From the NCBI GenBank assembly GCA_934692675.1, contig CAKUUD010000003.1:1-64000 (forward strand): DNA of 64,000 nt, read 5' to 3'. This DNA is from an uncultured Eubacteriales bacterium (GTDB lineage Bacteria > Bacillota > Clostridia > Oscillospirales > Acutalibacteraceae). The notes under the pieces were generated by a model. It did no database searches and had not been told where the DNA came from. It saw only the letters and a program-made list of their open reading frames with translations. Numbering within the stretch: the stretch's first letter is position 1; each line of letters begins with the position of its first letter. This document shows, one piece after another, positions 34,777 through 44,202 of this stretch. A program made the translations under genes and the position numbers.

Positions 34777-36156
34777 ATGAATAAAAAAATAAAAACAGTA
34801 TTTGTATGTTCGGAATGCGGTTTTGAATCCGCGAAATGGAACGGAATATGCCCTTCTTGCGGGCAAGGTAACACCATGTTGGAAGAAATAAGGGAGTCAT
34901 CTTCAAAACAAAGCAAACTCGGAGGGGTAAAATTCAGCCCATCGCAAGTTTCCCAGGTTTCTATGAACAGCATTGATATAGACGAAGAAACCCGTTACTG
35001 CACGGGTTTTAATGAGCTGGACAGAGTTTTTGGCGGCGGAATTGTCAAAGGCTCGCTTACTCTTTTGGGAGGAACTCCCGGCATAGGTAAATCGACGCTC
35101 CTTTTGCAAATTTGCAATAATTTAGATAAAAAGCTGAAAATTCTTTATGTTTCGGGCGAAGAATCCAAGCGTCAAATAAAAATGCGTGCTTCAAGGCTCG
35201 GCGTATGCAACGAGAACCTGTTCATAATGACCGAAACTAATATAAATCTTATTGCTGCTGAAATCGAGTACACTCGCCCTGATTTGGTTATCATAGATTC
35301 GGTTCAAACTATGAGCAATCCCGAATCATCGACTTTTCCTGGCAGTGTATCTCAGGTGAAAGAATGCACGAATACTTTTTTAAAATTATCCAAATCTTTG
35401 GATATTACCGTGTTGCTTATCGGACATGTAAACAAGGACGGCGCTATTGCCGGGCCTAAAGTTCTGGAGCACATGGTTGATGCTGTGCTTTATTTTGAGG
35501 GCGACAGCCAAACTGCTTACAGAATTTTAAGAGCAGTAAAAAACAGGCATGGCTCCACGAATGAGATAGGCGTTTTTCGGATGGATGACACCGGCCTCCA
35601 AGAGGTAGAAAATCCGTCTGCAATGCTCCTTGCGGGCAAGCCTCAAAACGTATCGGGGATTTGCGTTGCCTGCGTTATGGAAGGCTCAAGGCCGATTCTC
35701 ACCGAAGTCCAAGGACTGGTCACTCCCACGAATTTCGGCAACCCGAGGCGCATGGCTACAGGGTTTGACTACAACAGGATGTCACTCATACTTGCTGTGC
35801 TCGAAAAAAGAGCCGGGTATTTCTTTTCTTCCATGGATGCATATGTCAATGTAGTCGGAGGATTAAAACTCGAAGAGCCAGCCGCTGATTTATCGGTTGC
35901 GATTGCGCTGGTTTCCAGCTTAAAAGACGCCGTGGTGAGCGACGAAGTAATAGCGTTCGGGGAAATAGGTCTTGCCGGGGAAATTCGTTCGGTTCCGAAT
36001 TGCGATATGAGAATTCAAGAGGCCGAAAGATTGGGCTTTAAAAAATGCATTATTCCTTATTATAATTTTAAATCTCTTAATAATATTAAAAAGTATAAAA
36101 TAGAAATAATAGCCGCAAAAAATATCCGCGAAGCTGTTAACTCCGCGGTAAATTAA
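34777..36156 (+). CDS. radA: DNA repair protein RadA
   Basis: RadA (Sms) is a RecA-related, hexameric branch-migration helicase that processes recombination intermediates. The 459-residue protein has an N-terminal zinc finger (CSECGFESAKWNGICPSCG, residues 11-29), Walker A GGTPGIGKST near 94, Walker B LVIIDSVQT near 169, and a C-terminal Lon-like domain ending RSVPNCDMRIQEAERLGF. The RadA signature normally reading KNRFG is KNRHG here, near residue 255 (codon CAT). GAGGAAG precedes the ATG. In spore formers radA often adjoins disA/clpC; here it does not. Confidence 0.95.
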   Translation: MNKKIKTVFVCSECGFESAKWNGICPSCGQGNTMLEEIRESSSKQSKLGGVKFSPSQVSQVSMNSIDIDEETRYCTGFNELDRVFGGGIVKGSLTLLGGTPGIGKSTLLLQICNNLDKKLKILYVSGEESKRQIKMRASRLGVCNENLFIMTETNINLIAAEIEYTRPDLVIIDSVQTMSNPESSTFPGSVSQVKECTNTFLKLSKSLDITVLLIGHVNKDGAIAGPKVLEHMVDAVLYFEGDSQTAYRILRAVKNRHGSTNEIGVFRMDDTGLQEVENPSAMLLAGKPQNVSGICVACVMEGSRPILTEVQGLVTPTNFGNPRRMATGFDYNRMSLILAVLEKRAGYFFSSMDAYVNVVGGLKLEEPAADLSVAIALVSSLKDAVVSDEVIAFGEIGLAGEIRSVPNCDMRIQEAERLGFKKCIIPYYNFKSLNNIKKYKIEIIAAKNIREAVNSAVN

Positions 36157-36159
36157 AAA

Positions 36160-36525
36160 TTAAAGTATCTCTATTAAATTTTTTGGAATATTATTTTCTG
36201 AAAAATTTTCTAAAACATTTTCCATGAGTTCTCTCGAGCTTTTGCGTTCGTCAGTTATTGTTATCTCGCATTTTTTTCTGAAATCACAAAGATAAGAATA
36301 GTTAGTCAAAGCCGGAATAAGTTTCACAAAGAAATTTTCGTCAACATTAATAATTACCGAATTTTTACAAACCGGATTTTTTCGTATGAAAATAATTTTT
36401 TCATTTTTAGGTATGATGTCTTCCACCACTCTTGAACGCATCCTGCGGTGCATCGCGGATGATGCAGGACAAAGTAATGTCACCGCCAACATTGTAAAGA
36501 TAATTTTTTTGAATAATGATTTCAT
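36160..36525 (-). CDS. unrecognised secreted protein, 121 residues
   Basis: The protein has a clear signal peptide (MKSLFKKIIFTMLAVTLLCP, cleavage expected after PASSA) and a mature part of about 95 residues without recognised motifs. One region (KIIFIRKNPVCKNSVIINVD) looks like beta strands, and two cysteines (VCKNS, YLCDF, KKCEI give three) could form a disulfide. The start is the ATG at 36525, eight bases after AAAGGA; the TTG at 36543 lies in that site. It follows addA on the same strand with 18 bases between the addA stop and this start and might be its last operon gene, though no link in function is evident. Confidence 0.6.
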   Translation of the reverse strand: MKSLFKKIIFTMLAVTLLCPASSAMHRRMRSRVVEDIIPKNEKIIFIRKNPVCKNSVIINVDENFFVKLIPALTNYSYLCDFRKKCEITITDERKSSRELMENVLENFSENNIPKNLIEIL

Positions 36526-36543
36526 AGTATCAATTCCTTTCAA

Positions 36544-39500
36544 TTAATTTATATTTTTATTATTAAAATATTGACCCAAACTAAATGAAAATATTCCTAT
36601 TTCCGAAACTTCTGCGCCTTTTATTTCCTCAATTGCTTTTTTGTAAATTTCAAGTTGACTTTTATATTTTTCATAAAGCGATTTGCAATCGTCTGCGCGG
36701 TCGGTTTTGTAGTCTATAATCACGTACTTGCCGCCTTCTTTAAATGCACAGTCCAGGGCGCCTTCAACCACGATATTTTCGTTTTCGCTTGCTCCATTTA
36801 TTATTTGGCTTGTGGGGAGCATTATCGAAAATCTATACTCTCGCAAAACCTCTTCGCTTTCCACAATTCTTTTGAATAATGTTGAATTTTTGAAGTTAAT
36901 TAAAGCTTTTTTATCCAAAAGTTTTGCTTCTTCCATTGTCAAAAAATTCTTTGAAACGAGGTTCGAAATAACCGCGTCGGCGCCGAAAAGATTGAATTTT
37001 TTAAAGTCAGCATAACACATGAATTTATGCATAGCGTTGCCTTTAGCGGTGGCGCTTGTGTTATTTTTACTCATAAAATCCGGCTTTGAATCGGCGATGT
37101 ATTCTTTCCATACAAAATTTTCTGCCAGCTGCGAAGCCGCAACCTTTAGAGGAGCCTCTGATGAGCTTTTTTGATAATTAAAATTGAATCTTTTTTTGAA
37201 CTTTTCAAGAAGGTTCTCATCCGCTTTGATATCCTCATTTAATTCATCCGGCGGAGTGGGAATATCTTCTTCTTTTTTATTTTCTATTAGTTTTACTTCT
37301 AAATTTAAATTATTTTCTTCGAAAGATTCCGAAATATTTTCCCCGAGATTCAAAGCCGAACATATTTTATTTCTTGCGCTGCTTTTTCCCAGCGCCACAA
37401 GCAAGCAATCTGAGAATGATTTTACGCCGCTTAAAATATTAACATCATTTTTTTGTAGCAAATCCGATAGTACAAAATTTTCCTGTACGGTTTTTTGCGG
37501 ATTTTTTAGAGAAGAAATCAAAATCAGCTTTTGTTTTGCCCTCGTAAGTGCAACGTACAAAATCCTAAGTTCTTCGGCGATGGATTCTTTTTTATTTTGG
37601 ATGGAAATAGCTTTTCGTATGATATTATCGCATTTAACGGTATCATTTTCGGTTTTTATTTTTGTTCCCGGACCCAAATTTTTGTGTATCAAAAGGCTAT
37701 CGGTGTCATTTTTAAATTGCCTGGCGCAGTCAGCCAGTATGCAAACGGGAAATTCCAAACCTTTGGATTTATGTATGCTTAGTATTTTTACATTGTTTTC
37801 AGCTTCCGAAGAAAGCGACGCCGCCGGGATATCCGACTCTTTATTTTGTATATTTTCGAGATATTTCAAAAATCCTATTATTCCTTTATGAAAGTTTGCG
37901 TCATATTTTCGAGCATATTCCGTGAATAATTTTAAATTAGCGGTTTTTTGCGCTCCGTTTGGCATGACGCTGCATATTTCCGGATAAAATGTTTCGTCGT
38001 AAATATAATTTATAAACTCGTCGCAAGTTAAATTTTGAGATATATCCCGGTATAAATTTATTTGATTCAAAAATTTTTCAGCTTTTAAATTGCCTTTTTC
38101 AGCGGATTTCTTCAGTGAAAAATAAAATGGCAAATCGCTATCTTCCTGCCTTATAATTCCGATTTCATCTGCACTGAAATTAAATATAGGGCTCATCATT
38201 ACGCCGATGAGAGCAATATCTTGCACGGGATTGCTTATGGTTTTAAGGAGAGAAATCATTGTAGTAATTTCCTTGGTCGAAAGGAATTTCTCGTTGATTT
38301 CACAATGCGCCGGTATCCCGCATTTAAGCAGTTCTTCTGCGTAAATATGCGCCTGATTATTGGAATTCCTTAAAAGAATGCAAAAATCGGAATACGTTGC
38401 GGGACGCTTGGCTCCACTTGTTTCGATTTCAAAGCCCGTGCTTATCATTTCCATTATTTTTTCGGCGATAAACCGAGCTTCGACAGTAGCGGAATTTTCT
38501 TCGGATCCTTCTTGATTTATTAAATTTAATTCCACGTGATTTTTAGGATTTTCTTCGGAATCTATTCCCGGTATCAAAAATTCTTCGTGATTATACTCTA
38601 TTTCTCCGGTTTCTTTCGACATTATATTTTCAAAAACGAAATTTACAAAATCCAAAATTTCTTTCTTACTTCTAAAATTTTTTCCCAGACTTATTTTTGC
38701 CGGATAAATTTCCGACTCAGGATTGTAGCTTGAAAATGCGTCCTTTTTTTCGAGGAATATCTGTGGGCGGGACTGCCTGAATTTATAAATGCTTTGCTTG
38801 ACGTCGCCGACCATAAAAAGATTTTTTTCGTTTTTTGTAACCATTTTAAATATGGTGTTTTGAATGTCGTTTATGTCCTGATATTCATCCACCATCACTT
38901 CAATGTAGTTTTCCGAGATATCTTTTGCAATTTGAGAAGGAATAATTTTTCCGTCTTTTTCGTCGCACAAAAGCTTTATCGCAAGATGCCCCAGATCGCT
39001 GAATCCGAGCAGATTTTTTGAAATTTTTATTGAATAAATTTCCCGTGAATAATAATTTACCACTTCAAAAAGAGTTTTAAAAATATTTTTAAGCGTGGCG
39101 GCAGCAAGGCGGTTTTCTTCTTTGTCGCTGAAAAAATACTCGGTCATTTTTTTGATTGATTTTTTAATGAAATCTCGAATATATACGATTTTTTCTTTTA
39201 TTTGCGCGTCTTCCGGCGATTTCAAGGCTTTTAATCGTGAAAATTTGAAATCTGAAAGATATGTTTTTATTTCGTCGATATTTTCCGAAAAAATTATTTT
39301 TTCAAGCCTATCGATTTTTTCCAGATCATCATTTAATGTTTCAAAATAGGCTTTTTTGATGTTTTCGAAATTTTCGGTGCATGTTTTTGCCTGCGATAAA
39401 AGGTTTTTCAGCGAAGAAATTTGTTTTTTGCAGAAATCCAAAATGTATTTTTCCCAGATTGAAACCTCGGAATAATCATATAATTTTAAAATTTCTTTCA

Positions 39501-40074
39501 TCCAAATTTCTGGAAACACCATGGAATTTGTAAACTGATACATTTGATTTATTATGTCTTCCAAATTTCGGTCGTCTTTTTCGCCTGTAAAAAAGTTGGC
39601 AAGCTCTTGAAAATCAGGGCTTTTTTCTTCGTAAAAATGCTCCAAAGTAGTTCCCATTGCGGAATTTTTTATGACTTCGATTTCGCTTTCGTTCGCTATC
39701 CTGAAGTTTGGCGAAATGCCAAGTTTAAAAAAATTCTCTTTGATTATATTTAAGCAAAAGCTGTCAATAGTGCCGATTGAAGCCGATTGAATGAGCAATT
39801 GCTGCCTTTGAAGATTTTTATTTTTTGGATTTTCACGAATCATTTCCGAAAGTTTTTTTGAAATTCTAATTTTCATTTCCTGAGCGGCAAGTTTTGTAAA
39901 AGTAACGATTAAAAATTTGTCGATATCAACCGGGTTAATTGGGTCGGTAATCAAGTTTATTATGCGCTGCACAAGAACGGATGTTTTGCCAGACCCTGCT
40001 GCTGCCGAGACAAGTATCGTTCCGCCTGAGGCGTTCATTGCGTTTTGTTGGTCGGTTGTCCATTTGGAACTCAT
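36544..40074 (-). CDS. addA: ATP-dependent helicase/nuclease subunit A
   Basis: AddA with AddB processes double-strand breaks and generates 3' ends at Chi sites for RecA. The 1176-residue protein is a UvrD-family helicase with a C-terminal RecB-like nuclease: motif Q/I WTTDQQNAMNASGG and LVSAAAGSGKT (residues about 5-31), motif II VMVDEYQDIN near 395, motif IV/V KNFRSKKEILDF and LSIHKSKGLEFP, motif VI LYVALTRAK, and nuclease motif GALDCAFKEGGKYVIIDYKT near the C-terminus. The ATG is one base after the addB stop, so the two are co-translated. Confidence 0.96.
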   Translation of the reverse strand: MSSKWTTDQQNAMNASGGTILVSAAAGSGKTSVLVQRIINLITDPINPVDIDKFLIVTFTKLAAQEMKIRISKKLSEMIRENPKNKNLQRQQLLIQSASIGTIDSFCLNIIKENFFKLGISPNFRIANESEIEVIKNSAMGTTLEHFYEEKSPDFQELANFFTGEKDDRNLEDIINQMYQFTNSMVFPEIWMKEILKLYDYSEVSIWEKYILDFCKKQISSLKNLLSQAKTCTENFENIKKAYFETLNDDLEKIDRLEKIIFSENIDEIKTYLSDFKFSRLKALKSPEDAQIKEKIVYIRDFIKKSIKKMTEYFFSDKEENRLAAATLKNIFKTLFEVVNYYSREIYSIKISKNLLGFSDLGHLAIKLLCDEKDGKIIPSQIAKDISENYIEVMVDEYQDINDIQNTIFKMVTKNEKNLFMVGDVKQSIYKFRQSRPQIFLEKKDAFSSYNPESEIYPAKISLGKNFRSKKEILDFVNFVFENIMSKETGEIEYNHEEFLIPGIDSEENPKNHVELNLINQEGSEENSATVEARFIAEKIMEMISTGFEIETSGAKRPATYSDFCILLRNSNNQAHIYAEELLKCGIPAHCEINEKFLSTKEITTMISLLKTISNPVQDIALIGVMMSPIFNFSADEIGIIRQEDSDLPFYFSLKKSAEKGNLKAEKFLNQINLYRDISQNLTCDEFINYIYDETFYPEICSVMPNGAQKTANLKLFTEYARKYDANFHKGIIGFLKYLENIQNKESDIPAASLSSEAENNVKILSIHKSKGLEFPVCILADCARQFKNDTDSLLIHKNLGPGTKIKTENDTVKCDNIIRKAISIQNKKESIAEELRILYVALTRAKQKLILISSLKNPQKTVQENFVLSDLLQKNDVNILSGVKSFSDCLLVALGKSSARNKICSALNLGENISESFEENNLNLEVKLIENKKEEDIPTPPDELNEDIKADENLLEKFKKRFNFNYQKSSSEAPLKVAASQLAENFVWKEYIADSKPDFMSKNNTSATAKGNAMHKFMCYADFKKFNLFGADAVISNLVSKNFLTMEEAKLLDKKALINFKNSTLFKRIVESEEVLREYRFSIMLPTSQIINGASENENIVVEGALDCAFKEGGKYVIIDYKTDRADDCKSLYEKYKSQLEIYKKAIEEIKGAEVSEIGIFSFSLGQYFNNKNIN

Positions 40075-40075
40075 C

Positions 40076-43000
40076 TTAAACTTTCTCCATTTCTTCGATT
40101 GATTTTTCGTTGCTCATTTTTTTAATTTCCGTAAAATTGGTCTTTTCATAACAACAAATAGGAAAGAATTCGCACCATTTGCAAGCGGTGTCAGTGTTTT
40201 TTATCGGGCTTTCGAAAATATTTCCATTTTTTAGTTCTTCAATCATATTTTTAATTTTTAGTTCGATGTACTTATATATAATTTCTAATTTGTTAAAATC
40301 TGTCAGAGAATTCGATTTTATTGATTCACCTGAAATTTTTGCAGGAATAAAAATCCCTTCGCCATCTTTTTCCATCGCTGAAATCACTTTGATATTATCC
40401 AAAATCAGCCCGTTCATTTTTAATTTTTCATCCAAGTTTTTCGAGATTTCTCCGGCTTCTTTTAATGTTTTAGCTTCGCCGATAGGCTTCAATGCCGGGA
40501 AGTAAAGCACTCCCGCAGGCAGAACTTTTCCGTATTTTTTTTCGCCGTTTTTTTGGATGGCCATCAAATAGATCAGCATTTGCATGTTGAGCCCAAAAAG
40601 AACGTCCGAAAGTCTGAATTCTTTTGAACCCGTTTTGTAATCGATTATGCGCACATATGTGCCTTCGGGCGAATTAAAAATATCAACCCTGTCGATTTTC
40701 CCTTCTATTTTGGTCGTGGTTCCGTCGCTGTTTTGGAATGTGAATGGCAGCACTTCGCCTTTTTCAGAAATTTCCAGTTCCAAATCCGAAAGCCTGAAAA
40801 GAGTTTCTTTAAATTCCTTTTTAAAATGTTCAACGAGATATAAAATTGATTTTTTGATTTTTTCTATTATGTATATAAATCTTTGGCTTTTGTTTTCGAA
40901 TCCGCCAAGTTTGTTATTTACAAATTCATTTACCAGCAAATTTATTTCGGTTGAAATTTGAAGATTAGTTTTGGAAATAACGCTTTCCTGCGGATATTTT
41001 TTTAATAATTTTTCCAGCACGAAATGAACTATATTTCCGTACTCAATGGCGTTGAATTTAGCGGGCAAATTATTTTTTGCCTTTAAAACATATTTACAAA
41101 AATATCCAAATCTGCAAGTGTAATATTTTTCTATTTGAGAAGCTGACAGAATAGAAGTGTTTTGAGTGATTTTTTTGATGTTTTCGTAGTTTTTTAATTT
41201 CATAGGAGAATCATCGCAAATTTTTTTGAGAATATCACATTTTGAGCTATAATTTTCGTTATTTTCGAAATAATATTTTAAAGTTTGCGATAATAAAGAT
41301 TTATCCTTGTATTTTGAGGCATATGTTGAAAACGCAAAACTTTCGCACCAAATCATTTCTTCTTCGGAAAAGCAATACCTGTCCGGGATTTTTATGGCGG
41401 GGAAAATTTCTCTTACTTCCTTTATAATTTCAGATGGGAGCAAGGCGCTGTTTTCCGGGCCCGCCGAAGACCATGTTATAAATAATTTTTCTGTCGGACT
41501 TGTTAAAATATCATATGCTAAAAATTTTTCTTTTTTTAAGAATTCTTCGTTAGCGCTGCCTATTTCGATTCCAAGTTCGCTTATCCCCGCGATTTCGGCG
41601 TTTGTAAATAAGTTAGATTGAGAAGGCGCTTTTGGGAACTCCCCGTTTGCCGCGCCGATTGCAAATAAAATTTTAGGGCGGCTAATGTAAGTTCTTTCAA
41701 CGACCCCAACGAGAACATGGTCGGAGCTTTGCGGGATAGACGAAAAATCCACGTAATTTATCGCACAAAAAAGAATATCTCGGTACTTCGAAATGGGAAT
41801 CATTTTGTTTGAAAAAATCATGCCGGTTTCATTTAAAATTTCCATCAAAATATCCCAAATTCTTGCGCATTCCTGAGCAATTTTCAGGTTGTTTTCGTTT
41901 ATATTTTTCAAGCAAAATTTTTTTAAATTTTCTGAGGCGTTAATATCTTCCAAAAAATTATAAATAGCTTTTGAAATTTCTTTTCCTGAAGATTTTTTCA
42001 CAGAATTTTTTAATTTTTCTAGCGGCTCAATTATTTTTATTCGAAGTTCATTTAGCTTTATAAGAATTTGTTCGTCTTTTTCGCTTAGACCCGATTTAAA
42101 CCCCTCCGGGTGCATCGAGAATGCTTTCAGCCAGTCTTTGCCTTTGATTTCCCAGAGCAAAATATAATTTTCAATCAGCGAAATTTCTTCGGTCGAAAGG
42201 TCAGTCAGGCCGCTTTTTAGGTACCTCGTAATGTCTTCGGTGCTGTAATTTGACTTTACCGAATCTATAGCCGCAAAAATTAAATTTATCAAATTATTTT
42301 GCAAAATTTTTTGAGGAGTATCCAAAAAGAACGGTATGCCATATTTTTTGAATTTGCTTTTGAATAAACCGGCATATGAATCCGCCGAACGCATAACCAC
42401 CGCAAAATCCGAGTATTTATATCCGTTAATCATTACCATCTTTTTGATGTTTGCCGCTACAAATTCTATTTCTTCGTCGGTAGACATAGCCCTGTATAAT
42501 TTTATATTTTCAGGGCAAGTTTGATATGAAATTTTTTCGGAATTAAAAATATTTTTTTCTAAATTTTCGATCTCGATATTTATTTTGCAATGTCCAAAGT
42601 CATTCGTAATATCAATGCTGCACGTGGGTACGGAATTTTCCGAGGCTATTTTTTTGATTTGATTTATGGATTTTTTTACTGAATAAAACAATTCGTTTTC
42701 AATATGGTCTCCCGTAGGGAATTTAAATGAAAAATAAACATTTTTTGCTTGTGAAATTATGATTTTTAAAATCTCGAGCTGCTGCTTCGTAAAGTTTGCG
42801 AATTCGTCCACATAAATCGTATAATTTTTAAAAACGTTATTTTCTTTTATTATTTTTTCTAAAATGTTCAGGCTGTCGAAGAGATCTACGAATTTATTTT
42901 CAGTCAAATTTTTATATTCGGTTTTTATGAGTTGAATTTCAGAAATTTTTTGTTTTAGATACGATTTATCGGTTGAATTTATAATTTTTTGTAGGTCGTC

Positions 43001-43396
43001 ATCGCTGATTTTTTCCGATTTAAAATCCATAATCGTGCTTAAAATCAGTTCGACGGTATTTAGGTCGTTGCTGTTTTTACTATATAAATTTAATTTATCT
43101 TTTACGTTTTCAATCGCGGCATTCATTAAAAGAATTTTCTTTGTGTCGCTTATGGGCTTGATGGGTGGAATTTTTATTATTTGAGAAACAAAATCATAAA
43201 TTCTTGAAAAGCTCAGAATTTTTATTTTTGCAAAATTTTTATTTCCCATTCGCTTTAACATTTCACGTTCGCAAGCAAACGAGCTTTGTTCAGGCACAAT
43301 CAAAACCGCGTTTTCTTTTTTGGACGTGATGTTTTCGATTAATATTTTTTTGAGTTTTTCCGAGCTGTATTTCCTGTCAAAAATGAAGTAAACCAA
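40076..43396 (-). CDS. addB: ATP-dependent nuclease subunit B
   Basis: AddB is the inactive-helicase/nuclease partner that recognises Chi. The 1106-residue protein has the N-terminal IVPEQSSFACEREML, an inner nuclease domain with GKIDRVDIF and VRIIDYKTGSKEF, and the iron-sulfur cysteines: CRFGYFC in the middle and CKWCEFFPIC at the C-terminus, which staple the nuclease in AddB. The start is a TTG at 43396, eight bases after GGAAGGTGG; the frame continues upstream to 43453 but without a binding site. The P-loop of AddB proteins is replaced by the VPEQ segment. It is divergent from the GG-leader peptide array. Confidence 0.94.
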   Translation of the reverse strand: MVYFIFDRKYSSEKLKKILIENITSKKENAVLIVPEQSSFACEREMLKRMGNKNFAKIKILSFSRIYDFVSQIIKIPPIKPISDTKKILLMNAAIENVKDKLNLYSKNSNDLNTVELILSTIMDFKSEKISDDDLQKIINSTDKSYLKQKISEIQLIKTEYKNLTENKFVDLFDSLNILEKIIKENNVFKNYTIYVDEFANFTKQQLEILKIIISQAKNVYFSFKFPTGDHIENELFYSVKKSINQIKKIASENSVPTCSIDITNDFGHCKINIEIENLEKNIFNSEKISYQTCPENIKLYRAMSTDEEIEFVAANIKKMVMINGYKYSDFAVVMRSADSYAGLFKSKFKKYGIPFFLDTPQKILQNNLINLIFAAIDSVKSNYSTEDITRYLKSGLTDLSTEEISLIENYILLWEIKGKDWLKAFSMHPEGFKSGLSEKDEQILIKLNELRIKIIEPLEKLKNSVKKSSGKEISKAIYNFLEDINASENLKKFCLKNINENNLKIAQECARIWDILMEILNETGMIFSNKMIPISKYRDILFCAINYVDFSSIPQSSDHVLVGVVERTYISRPKILFAIGAANGEFPKAPSQSNLFTNAEIAGISELGIEIGSANEEFLKKEKFLAYDILTSPTEKLFITWSSAGPENSALLPSEIIKEVREIFPAIKIPDRYCFSEEEMIWCESFAFSTYASKYKDKSLLSQTLKYYFENNENYSSKCDILKKICDDSPMKLKNYENIKKITQNTSILSASQIEKYYTCRFGYFCKYVLKAKNNLPAKFNAIEYGNIVHFVLEKLLKKYPQESVISKTNLQISTEINLLVNEFVNNKLGGFENKSQRFIYIIEKIKKSILYLVEHFKKEFKETLFRLSDLELEISEKGEVLPFTFQNSDGTTTKIEGKIDRVDIFNSPEGTYVRIIDYKTGSKEFRLSDVLFGLNMQMLIYLMAIQKNGEKKYGKVLPAGVLYFPALKPIGEAKTLKEAGEISKNLDEKLKMNGLILDNIKVISAMEKDGEGIFIPAKISGESIKSNSLTDFNKLEIIYKYIELKIKNMIEELKNGNIFESPIKNTDTACKWCEFFPICCYEKTNFTEIKKMSNEKSIEEMEKV

Positions 43397-43424
43397 GTAA
43401 AATTCCACCTTCCAAAATGTAAAT

Positions 43425-43453
43425 AGATTATCACAAAAACACTTAAATGTCAA
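43425..43453 (-). promoter_or_regulatory. promoter of addBA
   Basis: Minus strand TTGACA (43448-43453), 17 bases, TAATCT (43425-43430), about 30 bases before the addB TTG. Confidence 0.7.
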
Positions 43454-43510
43454 TTTTTGACGATTTTAATCATGATGTATTTTTTGTCGAAAAAATCAAA
43501 TAATAACAAA

Positions 43511-43530
43511 GTACTTTAAATTTAAAGTAC
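43511..43530. promoter_or_regulatory. perfect 20-base palindrome before the GG-leader array
   Basis: GTACTTTAAATTTAAAGTAC is a perfect 10+10 palindrome ending 24 bases before the first peptide gene and 10 bases before its binding site. With no T-run after it, it reads as a dimeric operator rather than a terminator. A TTGACG at 43457-43462 could be part of the plus-strand promoter. Confidence 0.6.
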
Positions 43531-43554
43531 AATAAAAATCAGGAGGGGAACAAA

Positions 43555-43773
43555 ATGAAAGAAGAAAAAAGTTTACAGGAAAAGCAAATGGACAAGGTTT
43601 CGGGAGGAAAAATCATCAAAACCGAAGATGATAAATTTATGGCCGTTCCAAAATCTTGTAAGGAATGTTCAACTTTAGGAGAAGCAAAAAGCTGCAAGGA
43701 AAGACTCGACAAACACGAAAAATGCGACTGCCACGAATGCGACAGCGCTGTATGCCCTAATCATAACAAATAA
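43555..43773 (+). CDS. GG-leader peptide 1, Cys-rich
   Basis: This is the first of seven paralogous small proteins. The 72-residue product has a leader ending in KQMDKVSGG (residues 10-18), matching the double-glycine leaders that C39-peptidase ABC transporters cleave after GG. The part after GG begins KIIKTEDDKFMAVP, the array's shared strand, then diverges into a region with eight cysteines (KSCKEC, SCKER, KCDCHEC, VCPNHN) and four histidines that could bind metal or form disulfides. AGGAGGGG precedes the ATG by six bases. A palindrome upstream suggests control by a dimeric regulator. A bacteriocin, signal or RiPP-precursor role is inferred from the leader only. Confidence 0.75.
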   Translation: MKEEKSLQEKQMDKVSGGKIIKTEDDKFMAVPKSCKECSTLGEAKSCKERLDKHEKCDCHECDSAVCPNHNK

Positions 43774-43814
43774 TCACTTTTAATTTGTGCATAAATATAT
43801 ATAAATTTTAGATA

Positions 43815-43843
43815 TTGATAAATAAATTTATATATTATACACT
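43815..43843 (+). promoter_or_regulatory. promoter before GG-leader peptide 2
   Basis: TTGATA (43815-43820), 17 bases, TACACT (43838-43843), 35 bases before the gene. Confidence 0.55.
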
Positions 43844-43878
43844 ATAAATGTGCAAGTTAAACAAAGGAGGAATTTTTT

Positions 43879-44067
43879 ATGAAGAAGGAATTACAAAGCG
43901 CAGCTCTGGGAGATGTTGCAGGAGGAAAAGTTGTTGAGACTAAAGATGGAGAGTTTTTAGTTGTTCCATCTTTTTGTAAAGAATTTCCCACGAGAGAAGA
44001 GGCCGAAAAATTTGAGGCTGAAATTCGTGAAAAACTAAAAAAACCTGTAGATAAAGCAGTTAAATAA
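43879..44067 (+). CDS. GG-leader peptide 2
   Basis: The 62-residue product starts MKKELQSAALGDVAGG (leader, residues 1-16) and continues with the cleanest small form of the shared domain: KVVETKDGEFLVVP, then FPTREEAEKFEAEIREKL, that is a strand pair followed by a helix. One cysteine (FCKEF) is present. AAAGGAGG lies eight bases before the ATG. It ends at the first of three similar terminators. As the shortest member with the full domain it shows that the domain, not a long tail, is the array's conserved unit. Confidence 0.75.
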   Translation: MKKELQSAALGDVAGGKVVETKDGEFLVVPSFCKEFPTREEAEKFEAEIREKLKKPVDKAVK

Positions 44068-44077
44068 GAATGAAATG

Positions 44078-44099
44078 CCTCCGAGCAATAGTTCGGAGG
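44078..44099 (+). terminator. array terminator 1
   Basis: CCTCCGA, loop GCAATAGT, TCGGAGG, followed by TGTATTTTATTT. Its sequence is shared with terminators at 44960 and 45860. Confidence 0.8.
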
Positions 44100-44129
44100 T
44101 GTATTTTATTTAAAATCTCATTGGTATGC

Positions 44130-44158
44130 TTGACAAATTATTGTATATTTTGTACAAT
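44130..44158 (+). promoter_or_regulatory. promoter before GG-leader peptides 3-4
   Basis: TTGACA (44130-44135), 17 bases, TACAAT (44153-44158), 44 bases before peptide 3. Confidence 0.75.
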
Positions 44159-44202
44159 ATAAATGTATAAAATATATAAAAACGAAATAAGGGGGATTAA
44201 TT

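Noticed and set aside
36655..43453. Many plus-strand ORFs within addA/addB
   Set aside because: All lie inside confirmed AddA/AddB frames, are Phe/Ser/Ile-rich, and have no binding sites.
43511..43530. The palindrome as an intrinsic terminator
   Set aside because: It is pure AT-rich dyad with GTAC ends and no following T-run, and no transcript from the left needs ending there.
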